A DNA stretch of 45,828 nt from Deltaproteobacteria bacterium (GTDB lineage: Bacteria; Myxococcota_A; Polyangia; Polyangiales; JADJMO01): NCBI GenBank assembly GCA_025363655.1, contig JANYDK010000136.1:1-45828 (forward strand). Reading direction: 5' to 3'. The position numbers and the translations under genes were made by a program. The notes under the pieces were generated by a model. The model was not told the DNA's origin and made no database searches. It saw nothing but the letters and a program-made list of their open reading frames with translations. The stretch's first letter is position 1. Each line of letters starts with the position of its first letter. This document shows, in pieces, positions 16,651-28,174 of this stretch.

Positions 16651-17825
16651 GGCAGACGCTCGACGATGCGAACGCCGAGGACGCCGTCGACGTCGACGAG
16701 CTCTCCGCGCCCGACCTCGCGGCCCCCGACACGCAGCACCACCGACTCGCCGATGCGTCGATCGAGGACGACGACGTCACCCGGTCCCATCGCCGCCCAT
16801 GCGCGCGCGGGCATCGTCACGGTGCCCGCCTCGGCGCGAATCTGCACCGGCATGTCGGCGAGCGCTTCGGCGAGGGGCGTCTCGCCGATGGCTGGAACTT
16901 CTACCGTTTCGCCCGAGGAGCTCGGAGGAGCGTCAGTCATGGGAGTCTCCTTGTCGGCCGTCGGCGGCTCCGGCGCAAGCTCGACGATGCGCACGCCCAC
17001 GCGAGCTCGCCCGTCGGGGAGCGTGATGGCCGAGAGGCCGTGGGTCGTGCCGGGGACGACGAGAAGGCACTTGCCACGCTCGAGCCCGTCGATGACGACG
17101 ACATCCCCCTCGCGCAGGGCCATTTCGCGCCGCGGCGCCCATCCCGCGGCGAGGACCACGTCGACCGTCAGCGGCATTTCGCCGAGAATCTCCAGGGCTC
17201 GCGTCGCAGGAAGGGGCAGCGGCGGCGTCGACCAGGACACGCTCACGAGGAGCCGCGCAGCCGACTTGAGCGCACCGAGTCGCACCGAGAGGTCGAGCTG
17301 CATCACCTCGGTCGTCGCGTCACTCGTCACGTGACCTACGTGACCTACGTGACCTACGTGACCTACGTGACGTGCGCGCACCGCCGCCGTGGTCGCGCCG
17401 ACGCCGCTGATCGAAGCCTGCTCGAGCCCGACTCGGCGCGCGAGCCAGAGAAGCACGCCCGCGAGCGCGCCTTCGACCTCGGGATCGACGCTGCGGGCAC
17501 GGGCGACGCGCGGGAGGGTCTTTCCGCCTGCGAGCGAGGTCACCAGCGCGAGCGCGAGCTCGGCTTCGACCTCGATCGCGATGCTCCCCCCAGGATGATC
17601 GAGCAAGGTCGTCGGACCGCGCGCGCCCAAATCGGAGACTGTGCCGTCGACGAGCTCACGCCGGCGAACGTCGAGCGTGATCGCATGTCCGACGAGCTCG
17701 GAGAGGCTCATCGCAACCGCGCGCGTCGAGAGCTGTGCAAAGCCCGAACGCAGCGCGGCCACCGCCGCGGGCTCCCGTGGCCGCACGCGAGGTAGCGATG
17801 GCCACGGGAACGGCGAAATCGGCAC
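16647..17825 (-). CDS. sctQ: Type III secretion cytoplasmic-ring protein SctQ/FliN-like, two SpoA domains
   Basis: A 392-residue protein of the SctQ (YscQ/HrcQ/SpaO) family, relatives of flagellar FliM/FliN that build the cytosolic sorting ring. The N-terminal region (1-230) is family-like but loosely conserved. Two SpoA domains follow: the first near residues 215-285 (EMPLTVDVVLAAG ... GDVVVIDG ... RVGVRIVEL), and the second near 320-392 (DMPVQIRAEAGTV ... PGDVVVLDRRIGESVVL ... GRGELVDVDGVLGVRI). A four-fold HVG repeat at about 151-162 comes from a 9-bp tandem repeat. The GTG start 17825 has no clear ribosome site, whereas an internal ATG at 16940 has AAGGAG 6 nt upstream and would make the second SpoA domain alone. 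No other type III gene is in the window. Confidence 0.82.
   Translation of the reverse strand: MPISPFPWPSLPRVRPREPAAVAALRSGFAQLSTRAVAMSLSELVGHAITLDVRRRELVDGTVSDLGARGPTTLLDHPGGSIAIEVEAELALALVTSLAGGKTLPRVARARSVDPEVEGALAGVLLWLARRVGLEQASISGVGATTAAVRARHVGHVGHVGHVGHVTSDATTEVMQLDLSVRLGALKSAARLLVSVSWSTPPLPLPATRALEILGEMPLTVDVVLAAGWAPRREMALREGDVVVIDGLERGKCLLVVPGTTHGLSAITLPDGRARVGVRIVELAPEPPTADKETPMTDAPPSSSGETVEVPAIGETPLAEALADMPVQIRAEAGTVTMPARAWAAMGPGDVVVLDRRIGESVVLRVGGREVGRGELVDVDGVLGVRIVERLP
16938..16952 (-). promoter_or_regulatory. Internal ribosome binding site and start for a C-terminal SctQ product
   Basis: On the minus strand, AAGGAG (16952-16947) is followed by six bases and ATG (16940-16938) in the sctQ frame. 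Initiation here would give a 97-residue protein beginning MTDAPPSSSGE that contains only the second SpoA domain. In Yersinia YscQ, Salmonella SpaO and Shigella Spa33, such internal starts make the short form needed for ring assembly. The site is stronger than that of the full-length start. Confidence 0.7.
17331..17371 (+). repeat. 9-bp tandem minisatellite inside sctQ
   Basis: Four head-to-tail copies of GTGACCTAC (17331-17366) followed by a partial copy GTGAC. On the coding (minus) strand it reads GTAGGTCAC, giving four Val-Gly-His / His-Val-Gly units in SctQ. The period is a multiple of three, so gain or loss of units would lengthen or shorten the protein without a frameshift. Confidence 0.9.
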
Positions 17826-17858
17826 GGCGCGACGATATCACCGTCGCCCGCGCAGGGC

Positions 17859-18578
17859 TCACTCGGCGTCGAAGCGTTCGGATTCGACGGGCTCTTCGAC
17901 GGCCACGGCCACCGGCCCGAACGGACGCGAGGGGAGCTGATGCTTCATGCGCAATCGCTTCGCCTCGAGATAACCCGCCGAATAGGGGTTCGGGGTGATG
18001 ACATGAGGCAGACGATCGAGCACTTCGACGCCGAGGAGGCGCAGCGCATCGACCTTCTCTGGGTTGTTCGTCATCAGACGAACGCTGCGCACGCCGAGCT
18101 GCGTGAGCATTCCCGCGGCCATGTCGTAGCGACGCGCGTCGTCGGGCAGACCGAGCATGCGGTTGGCATCGACGGTGTCGGCGCCGTGGGCCTGCAGCGC
18201 GTATGCGCGGATCTTGTTGGCGAGGCCGATGCCCCGACCTTCTTGGCGCAGGTAGATGAGCACGCCGTGCTCTCGGCGCGCGATTTCGGCCATCGCCGTG
18301 TGGAGTTGCTCGCGGCAATCGCACTTGAGTGAGTGGAAGACCTCGCTCGTCATGCACTCGCTGTGCACGCGGACCGCGACGCCTTCGCTCCCCTCGACGT
18401 TGCCGCGCACCAGGGCGACATGTTCGTGGGGCTCTCCCGCCCAGCGGAAGACGTACATCAAGAACGTGCCGTGTTCGGTCGGGACCGGGGAGACCGCTTC
18501 GACGACGACTTCCTTCGCCGCCGCCGTGCTCGATTCGTTCGCCGGGACCTGAGGCCGGATCCTCTGAGGGACGTGCAT
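17859..18578 (-). CDS. ribA: GTP cyclohydrolase II
   Basis: A 239-residue RibA, which opens GTP to 2,5-diamino-6-ribosylamino-4-pyrimidinone phosphate, the first committed step of riboflavin synthesis. The zinc site is formed by the cysteines in SECMTSEVFHSLKCDCREQL (residues about 75-95), with YLRQEGRGIGL and the GTP-binding TNNPEKVDALRLLGVEV further on. There is no DHBP synthase (RibB) domain: the N-terminal 35 residues are a short linker. The start is ATG 18578 because AAGGAG lies 9 nt upstream; a TTG 11 codons earlier is possible but lacks support. It heads a minus-strand run, with sctQ 33 bp downstream. An inverted repeat upstream (18673-18763) is a candidate control site. Confidence 0.94.
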   Translation of the reverse strand: MHVPQRIRPQVPANESSTAAAKEVVVEAVSPVPTEHGTFLMYVFRWAGEPHEHVALVRGNVEGSEGVAVRVHSECMTSEVFHSLKCDCREQLHTAMAEIARREHGVLIYLRQEGRGIGLANKIRAYALQAHGADTVDANRMLGLPDDARRYDMAAGMLTQLGVRSVRLMTNNPEKVDALRLLGVEVLDRLPHVITPNPYSAGYLEAKRLRMKHQLPSRPFGPVAVAVEEPVESERFDAE

Positions 18579-18672
18579 CTCGGTCGACTCCTTATTGTTC
18601 TGCAGACTCAAGTTCGATCGCGGGGCTCGCGCGGATTCAAGGAGCCTCCGTGACCTCCACGTCTCCTATCCG

Positions 18673-18763
18673 ATGAGCGGCCGAGGCGGAAGGTTCCCTG
18701 TCATTCTGCCCCAGCGTAGCGTTTCGGCCTCGGGCTGTCGAAGGGCCGTCTCGGGCCGCTCAT
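18673..18763. repeat. Long-spaced inverted repeat in the ribA/MFS divergent region
   Basis: ATGAGCGGCCGAG (18673-18685) recurs as its reverse complement CTCGGGCCGCTCAT (18750-18763, one extra G). The arms are 13-14 nt with about 64 nt between them. The interval also holds a nested GC-rich CCGAGGC/GCCTCGG pair. It sits about 95 bp upstream of the ribA start and just before the MFS gene, so it could be an RNA structure in the ribA leader or an operator. It does not match the FMN riboswitch consensus as far as I can read. Confidence 0.55.
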
Positions 18764-18785
18764 GTGGCCGTGCTAGCCGAAAGCC

Positions 18786-20033
18786 GTGCGGGAACGCGAG
18801 CGGACCGAGACGGAGGCGAGAGCGCAAGGAGCAAGACCAAGAGTGCCGCGCGAGGTTTGGGCGCTCGGCGCCGTCTCGCTCCTCACCGACACGGCGGCGG
18901 ACATGGTCTATCCGCTTCTGCCGAAGCTGCTCGCCTCGCTCGGCGGAGGAGCGGTCGCGCTCGGTCTGATGGAAGGGACGGCCGAGCTCCTCGCCAGTTT
19001 TCTCAAGGTGTGGGCCGGTCGCGCCTCGGATCGTCGCGGTGAGCGGGGCCCCTTCGTCGTCTTCGGCTATCTGCTCGCCGCATTGTCGCGACCGCTCTTC
19101 GCCTGGGTGACGGCGCCATGGCAGGTGATCGCCGTTCGTTCGATGGATCGAATCGGCAAGGGCGTGCGTTCGGCGCCGCGCGACGCCGTCATCGACTCCG
19201 TCACCGACGAGACGAATCGCGGCATCGCCTTCGGGGTCCACCGCGCGATGGACAACCTCGGCGCGGTCGCCGGTCCTGGCGTCGCTTGGAGCCTCCTCGC
19301 GCTCGGCGTCAGCGTCCGTGGCGTCTTTCTTTTCGCCGTGATTCCTGGGCTGATTTCGACGTTCGTCGCCTACTTGGCGGTGCGTGGCGAGCGCGTGAAG
19401 AAGAAGCTCGCGGGCGGCATCGAGTCGATCGCGAAGGCCGTTTCATCGACGCTTGCGCCGGCGCGCCCGCTCGGCAAGCACGCGCGACGCCTGCTCGTGG
19501 TCACCGCGGTCTTCGCCCTCGCTTGTTCGGCCGATTCGTTCTTGATGGCGCGCCTGATCGATCTCTCGATGCCGCTCGCGCTCGTTCCGATCGCTTGGAT
19601 CACGCTCCAGGCTGCGAAAGCAGTGCTCAACGTCCCCGGTGGCGCGCTCGCCGATCGACTCGGCCCAAGACGCGTGCTCGCCGCCAGTTGGTTCTTCTAC
19701 GGCCTCGCCTACGTGCTCTTCGCCTACGCGCCGACGTGGTCGACGTTCTGGGCGCTGCTGCCGCTCTATGCGCTGCACTACGGGCTCGGAGAAGGCGCCG
19801 AAAAATCGTGGATGGCACGGCTTTGCCCGAGCGAATCGCGTGGCCGCGCGTTCGGTGCACAGGCGGCGGTTCATGGCGTCGCGCTCTTGCCCGCGAACGT
19901 CGGCTTCGGCTTTCTCTATGCGCACCAACCCAAGTGGGCCTTCGGTGCGTCGGCGGCGGTCGCGCTCTTCGCCACGCTCCTCCTCGTCTTCGTCGCCGAT
20001 CGCGACGAGGCTCTCGCGCCAGCGGCCACGTGA
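18786..20033 (+). CDS. Major facilitator superfamily transporter
   Basis: A 415-residue inner-membrane permease with about twelve helices. The family loop between helices 2 and 3 reads GRASDRRGERGP (residues about 78-89), and the equivalent in the second half is GGALADRLGPRRVL. A conserved segment RSMDRIGKGVRSAPRDAVIDSV and the later HYGLGEGAEKSWMARLCPSESRGRAFG resemble MFS proteins of the YfmO/bicyclomycin or general drug-export type. The substrate is unknown. The start is GTG 18786, giving a charged N-terminal leader of about 25 residues before the first helix. It is divergent from ribA across 207 bp containing an inverted repeat, which raises but does not prove a flavin link. It converges on the metzincin gene. 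Confidence 0.88.
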   Translation: MRERERTETEARAQGARPRVPREVWALGAVSLLTDTAADMVYPLLPKLLASLGGGAVALGLMEGTAELLASFLKVWAGRASDRRGERGPFVVFGYLLAALSRPLFAWVTAPWQVIAVRSMDRIGKGVRSAPRDAVIDSVTDETNRGIAFGVHRAMDNLGAVAGPGVAWSLLALGVSVRGVFLFAVIPGLISTFVAYLAVRGERVKKKLAGGIESIAKAVSSTLAPARPLGKHARRLLVVTAVFALACSADSFLMARLIDLSMPLALVPIAWITLQAAKAVLNVPGGALADRLGPRRVLAASWFFYGLAYVLFAYAPTWSTFWALLPLYALHYGLGEGAEKSWMARLCPSESRGRAFGAQAAVHGVALLPANVGFGFLYAHQPKWAFGASAAVALFATLLLVFVADRDEALAPAAT

Positions 20034-20046
20034 GCGGAGACGTGAC

Positions 20047-21261
20047 TCACGGCTTGGTGAGCTGGAGCAGCTCGGCGCACTCGAGCTTCGCCTCGTTCCA
20101 AGGGAGCTTCTTCGCCATCGCCAATTGGCAGCGGAGATCTTGCACGCCGTAGACCTTCGGATACTTGGCGAAGAGAGGCTTGCCGGTGGTCCAGGCGTCG
20201 TCGAGCTTGCCCTTGCGCGCGAGCTCGGCGGACGCGGCATAGATCGGTCTATCGGCCTCGGCGAGCTCGGGGCCGACCTCTTCGATCGGCCTCGGACCGC
20301 TGTCCTTGACGACGACTCCAGGGGTCGGCTGTGCGTTCGTCGGCGCTCCCGTCTTCGGGACGGCCACTTGCGGCGGCTCGGCGATCGCGCGGAGTCGCGC
20401 GACGATCCATGCGCGTTCCTTCGCGTCCCACGCCGCGGCGTTCGCGCCCTCGTAGACGGCGAGAAGCTCGGCAGCGATCGCCTGCGAGAATTTCTCCGCC
20501 CGATGTGCGAAGGCGTGCGTCAGCAGCTCGGTCGTCGCCGGGCCGAAGCCGGTCATCGCTGGGTCGTAGGCGGCGAGCATCAAGCCCTTGGGCGTCGACT
20601 CGTGCACTCCACCGAGCGTGTGCGCGAGCTCGTGGAGCAGCACCGCGATGGCGCGATGACGACGGCGATCGTGGAGGAGCTTGATGCGCTCGTCCTCGGG
20701 CAGCGCCTCGAGATTCTTCTCCATCACGTCGTGCTCGTGCAGGTCGGTGCCGGCCCGGAGGACGATGTGCTTTCCGAGGATGGTACCGACGCCGAGCTGA
20801 TGGAACGAAGTCGTCAGCTTGGGGAGCCCACCGACCAAACCGACCACGAAATCGACGTCTTTTCCTGCGTCTTCGTCGCGCAACGCATTCGAGAGCTCGT
20901 CGAGATCGTCGGACGTGGTGGTCGGCGTCCATGACTCGAGAGCGGCGACGTCGAGGCGCGAGGAGAAGCCGGAGACGAGCAGCTCGTCGGCGCCGTCGAC
21001 GAGGTCGCGTGTGTCGTGCTTCCAGTCGACCGTTTGCGCGGCATACTTGGCGGTCGCGTGGAAACGGACCTTGAAGACGTGCGCGGCGGTCTTCGGCGCG
21101 GCCGAACCCGAAGGAGCACCGAGCTTGGCAGGCGACCACGCGGCCGCGTTGTTGCGCGCGCTCTTCTCCGCTTGGCCCCAGCGAGAATCGTAGCAACCTT
21201 CGAGCGTCCCGAGCCAAGCGATGGCGACGAGACCGATGGCGGCGAGCGCACGGGAGGTCAT
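20047..21261 (-). CDS. Metzincin-type zinc metalloprotease, lipoprotein
   Basis: A 404-residue exported protein. The signal sequence ends in a lipobox-like TLEGC (Cys23). The zinc-binding consensus HExxHxxGxxH is complete at residues 210-220 (HELAHTLGGVH), followed by ESTPKGLMLAAYD, in which the Met could be the metzincin Met-turn. This makes an active reprolysin/archaemetzincin-like peptidase likely, anchored to the membrane on the periplasmic side or the cell surface. The C-terminal 110 residues contain a Pro/Thr linker and a helical ending (YAASAELARKGKLDDAWTTG and on), perhaps one or two TPR-like helices. The start is ATG 21261. holA lies 53 bp upstream on the same strand. The substrate is unknown. 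Unlike the MA-like protein at 1342-2469, its catalytic Glu is intact. Confidence 0.8.
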   Translation of the reverse strand: MTSRALAAIGLVAIAWLGTLEGCYDSRWGQAEKSARNNAAAWSPAKLGAPSGSAAPKTAAHVFKVRFHATAKYAAQTVDWKHDTRDLVDGADELLVSGFSSRLDVAALESWTPTTTSDDLDELSNALRDEDAGKDVDFVVGLVGGLPKLTTSFHQLGVGTILGKHIVLRAGTDLHEHDVMEKNLEALPEDERIKLLHDRRRHRAIAVLLHELAHTLGGVHESTPKGLMLAAYDPAMTGFGPATTELLTHAFAHRAEKFSQAIAAELLAVYEGANAAAWDAKERAWIVARLRAIAEPPQVAVPKTGAPTNAQPTPGVVVKDSGPRPIEEVGPELAEADRPIYAASAELARKGKLDDAWTTGKPLFAKYPKVYGVQDLRCQLAMAKKLPWNEAKLECAELLQLTKP

Positions 21262-21314
21262 GCGCCACCCTCGACGCGAGGCCGACGACGGTTGCGAGCC
21301 TTCATCGAGGCACT

Positions 21315-22337
21315 CTACATCAGCCGTAAAATCGCATCTTCGAGGACCAGCTGCGGCGCGCGCTTCGAACCCTTGAGCGCCATGTCGGCCTCCGCGAAGA
21401 CGGCGATGACGCGTTCGAGCTCGCCCTCGCCGAAGCGTCGGGCCTGGTTCGCCGTGTCACGCGCGCGAAAGGGAGGGACGCCGGCGTACTTGGCCGCGTC
21501 CTCGGGGGAGGCTCCGGTGGCGAGGAGCGCGCGCATCTTCAACATCTTGCGCATCGACGACGCGAGGAGCCCGAGCAAAGGAAGCCCTCGATCGCGTGGA
21601 TCGAAGTTCTCGTCGAGGAGACGAATCGCCGTCGCTCGATCGCGCGCGGCCACCGCATCGGCGAGGCCCCACACCGATCCGACCCGCACGCGCGCGACGC
21701 AGGCGTGGACCGCGTCTTCACCGATGGGGCTGCCTTTGCCGACGTAGAGCGAGAGCCGCTCGATGACGTCGAGGAGCCCGCTCAGCTCGCCGCCCACCAG
21801 ATCGACCACCGCGTCGGCGACGTCCGGAGCCATCGCGTGCCCACGCCTCTTCGCTTCTTCGCGGAGAAAACCCGGCAATTGGTGAGGTCGCAGCAGATCA
21901 CAGGTCACGACGACTCCCGCCTTCTTCGCGGTGTTGGCGAGACGTCTTCGACCATCGACCTTGCTGCCGACGAGGAGCACGCAGCTCGCCGGTGACGGAG
22001 ACGCGAGGTAATCGGCGAGGGCGTCGCTCGGAGACGTCTTGATCCGCTTGGTGTCGTCGTCGTCGCCCGCCTTCTCCAGGCGCTCGATGCCGCGGACGAT
22101 GACGAGACGCTTCTTCGACATCATCGGCATCGTGTTCGCCGACTCGAGGATGCGACCGATCGGCGACTCGCCGGCTTCGAAGGCGTCGATGTTGAAGCCT
22201 GCCGTCGCGGCATCGACCACGTGCCTACGCGCGGCGGCGACGACCCGATCGGCGAAGATGCGCTCCTCGCCGAGGACGACGTAGACCGGGCGCGCTTTGC
22301 CAGTCTCGATCTCGGCGATCGCTTCCTCGGGCGTCAT
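21315..22337 (-). CDS. holA: DNA polymerase III subunit delta
   Basis: A 340-residue HolA, the wrench subunit of the clamp loader, which opens the sliding clamp. The N-terminal domain begins with KARPVYVVLGEERIFADRVV; the middle shows RLVIVRGIERLEKAG, ADYLASPSPASCVLLVGSKVDGRRRL and the DLLRPHQLPGFLREEAKRRG segment; and the C-terminal collar domain contains VWGLADAVAARDRATAIRLLDEN and LGLLASSMRKMLKMRALLATG, ending in LVLEDAILRLM. The order and length fit the family. As usual for delta, the AAA-like domain has no functional Walker A. The start is ATG 22337. It is divergent from the outer-membrane protein across 251 bp. Confidence 0.92.
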   Translation of the reverse strand: MTPEEAIAEIETGKARPVYVVLGEERIFADRVVAAARRHVVDAATAGFNIDAFEAGESPIGRILESANTMPMMSKKRLVIVRGIERLEKAGDDDDTKRIKTSPSDALADYLASPSPASCVLLVGSKVDGRRRLANTAKKAGVVVTCDLLRPHQLPGFLREEAKRRGHAMAPDVADAVVDLVGGELSGLLDVIERLSLYVGKGSPIGEDAVHACVARVRVGSVWGLADAVAARDRATAIRLLDENFDPRDRGLPLLGLLASSMRKMLKMRALLATGASPEDAAKYAGVPPFRARDTANQARRFGEGELERVIAVFAEADMALKGSKRAPQLVLEDAILRLM

Positions 22338-22588
22338 GTCGCGCGAGCGTCCGTGCGAAGGTCGCGAGGGTCAAGCGTGCCACCGCGGCCCATCGATTCA
22401 GGCGTGTTTTTCGACGAATTTGCCCGACGCTCATCCCGACACATTCAGCCGATGACGCGTGGCACACCGGTGAGGTAGGCTGACCGCGCTCGCTCACGGC
22501 GCTGCGTGCCCCGGTCGAGCCGCAGCTTTCTCGCTCTTCCCTTCACCCCGCCGCGCCTACCCCGCGGTGTCGCCTTGCGAGGTCCACG

Positions 22589-23542
22589 ATGCGCTCGTTG
22601 TCGCCGTTCGTCGCCGTCGTGCTTTCCAGCTCTCTGATGGCGCTTCCCGTGCTCGCCGCTGGCGACAAAGCACCGGCCGCGGCAGATGCCAAGCCTGCCG
22701 ACGCTGCAGGCGCCAAAGACGCGAAGGACCCGAAGGACGCGACGCCGACGCCTGCTGCAGGCGAGAAGCCCCCGGCGGCAGTCGACAAGCTCGGCGAAGA
22801 TTCACCGACGACGACCAACTCGACCAACACCACCGTCAGCGCCGATGGACCGACGTCGTCCAGCGATCCGAAAGAGGTCGAGGGCAAGACGTACTACTTC
22901 GTCGGCGCGCGCTATCGGCACACGTTCCTGCCGAAGTGGATCCTCAACCTCTTCGTCGACGGCGGGCCGAGCGTCGTCTCGATCCCGAGCGCCGGCATCG
23001 AAGCTGGCTTTCGCAAAGACGGCTTCGACATCATCGGCGCCATCTCCTACGCCGACTATTCGATGAAAGAATTCCCCTTCAAGGGAAAGAGCGAGGCCGA
23101 CACCGCGTACGAGGCGGTGAAGTCGAACCTCAAGCTCATCAACATCACCGCCGACTTCCTCTGGGGCACCGATTTCAGCCCCAAATTCGCCTTCCAATAC
23201 GGCGTCACCGCCGGCCTCGGCATCGTCCTCGGCGACCTCCATCGCAATCAGCTGAAGCCGGCGAGCGGCTCGGCCCCCGGCGATCCCAACAGCTACGTCC
23301 ACTGCAACGGTCCGAAGGACGGCGGCTCGGGCGGCTACTGCGACGACAGCAACGATCACTACGGCGAGTACAGCGACTCGTCGTGGTTCAACGGCGGCAA
23401 GAAGCCGAACCTCTACCCCGTGTTCGGACCGATGATCGCCTTCCGCTACAAGCCAGCCAAGCAGTTCGTCGCTCGCCTCGATGGCGGCTTCAACCTGTTC
23501 ACCGGCTTCTTCTTCGGAATCGGCCTCAACTACGGCATCTGA
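22589..23542 (+). CDS. Outer-membrane beta-barrel candidate with low-complexity N-terminus
   Basis: A 317-residue exported protein. The start is ATG 22589 with GAGGT a few bases upstream. Residues 1-24 are a signal peptide ending VLAAG, followed by an Ala/Lys/Asp/Pro linker of about 70 residues (repeated AADAK, AKDAKD, DPKDA). The rest shows amphipathic strands rich in aromatic and Gly residues (YYFVGARYRHTFL, GFDIIGAISYADYS, FAFQYGVTAGLGIVLGD) and a C-terminal strand GFFFGIGLNYGI, as expected for an outer-membrane barrel, although the last residue is Ile rather than Phe. A Cys-containing, Gly/Asp/Asn-rich loop near 230-262 would face outward. Function unknown. It lies 6 bp before the giant regulator gene, so both may share a transcript. 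Confidence 0.75.
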   Translation: MRSLSPFVAVVLSSSLMALPVLAAGDKAPAAADAKPADAAGAKDAKDPKDATPTPAAGEKPPAAVDKLGEDSPTTTNSTNTTVSADGPTSSSDPKEVEGKTYYFVGARYRHTFLPKWILNLFVDGGPSVVSIPSAGIEAGFRKDGFDIIGAISYADYSMKEFPFKGKSEADTAYEAVKSNLKLINITADFLWGTDFSPKFAFQYGVTAGLGIVLGDLHRNQLKPASGSAPGDPNSYVHCNGPKDGGSGGYCDDSNDHYGEYSDSSWFNGGKKPNLYPVFGPMIAFRYKPAKQFVARLDGGFNLFTGFFFGIGLNYGI

Positions 23543-23548
23543 TCGCGC

Positions 23549-28144
<4,596 letters not shown>

Positions 28145-28174
28145 GGCCGAGCCGCCCGCGACGCTCAGTGAATC

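Noticed and set aside
17331-17371. Short repeats as a possible CRISPR array
   Set aside because: Units are 9 bp, directly adjacent with no spacers, and lie inside a coding frame.
16054-17825. A complete type III secretion or flagellar locus
   Set aside because: Only sctQ is recognisable. Neighbours on both sides are metabolic, repair or ribosomal genes.
18579-18785. FMN riboswitch upstream of ribA
   Set aside because: I could not find the conserved RFN core on the minus strand. Only an unrelated inverted repeat is seen.
22338-22588. TGGCAC in the holA/outer-membrane protein gap as a sigma-54 promoter
   Set aside because: There is no TTGC at the required spacing downstream, so the -24/-12 pattern is incomplete.
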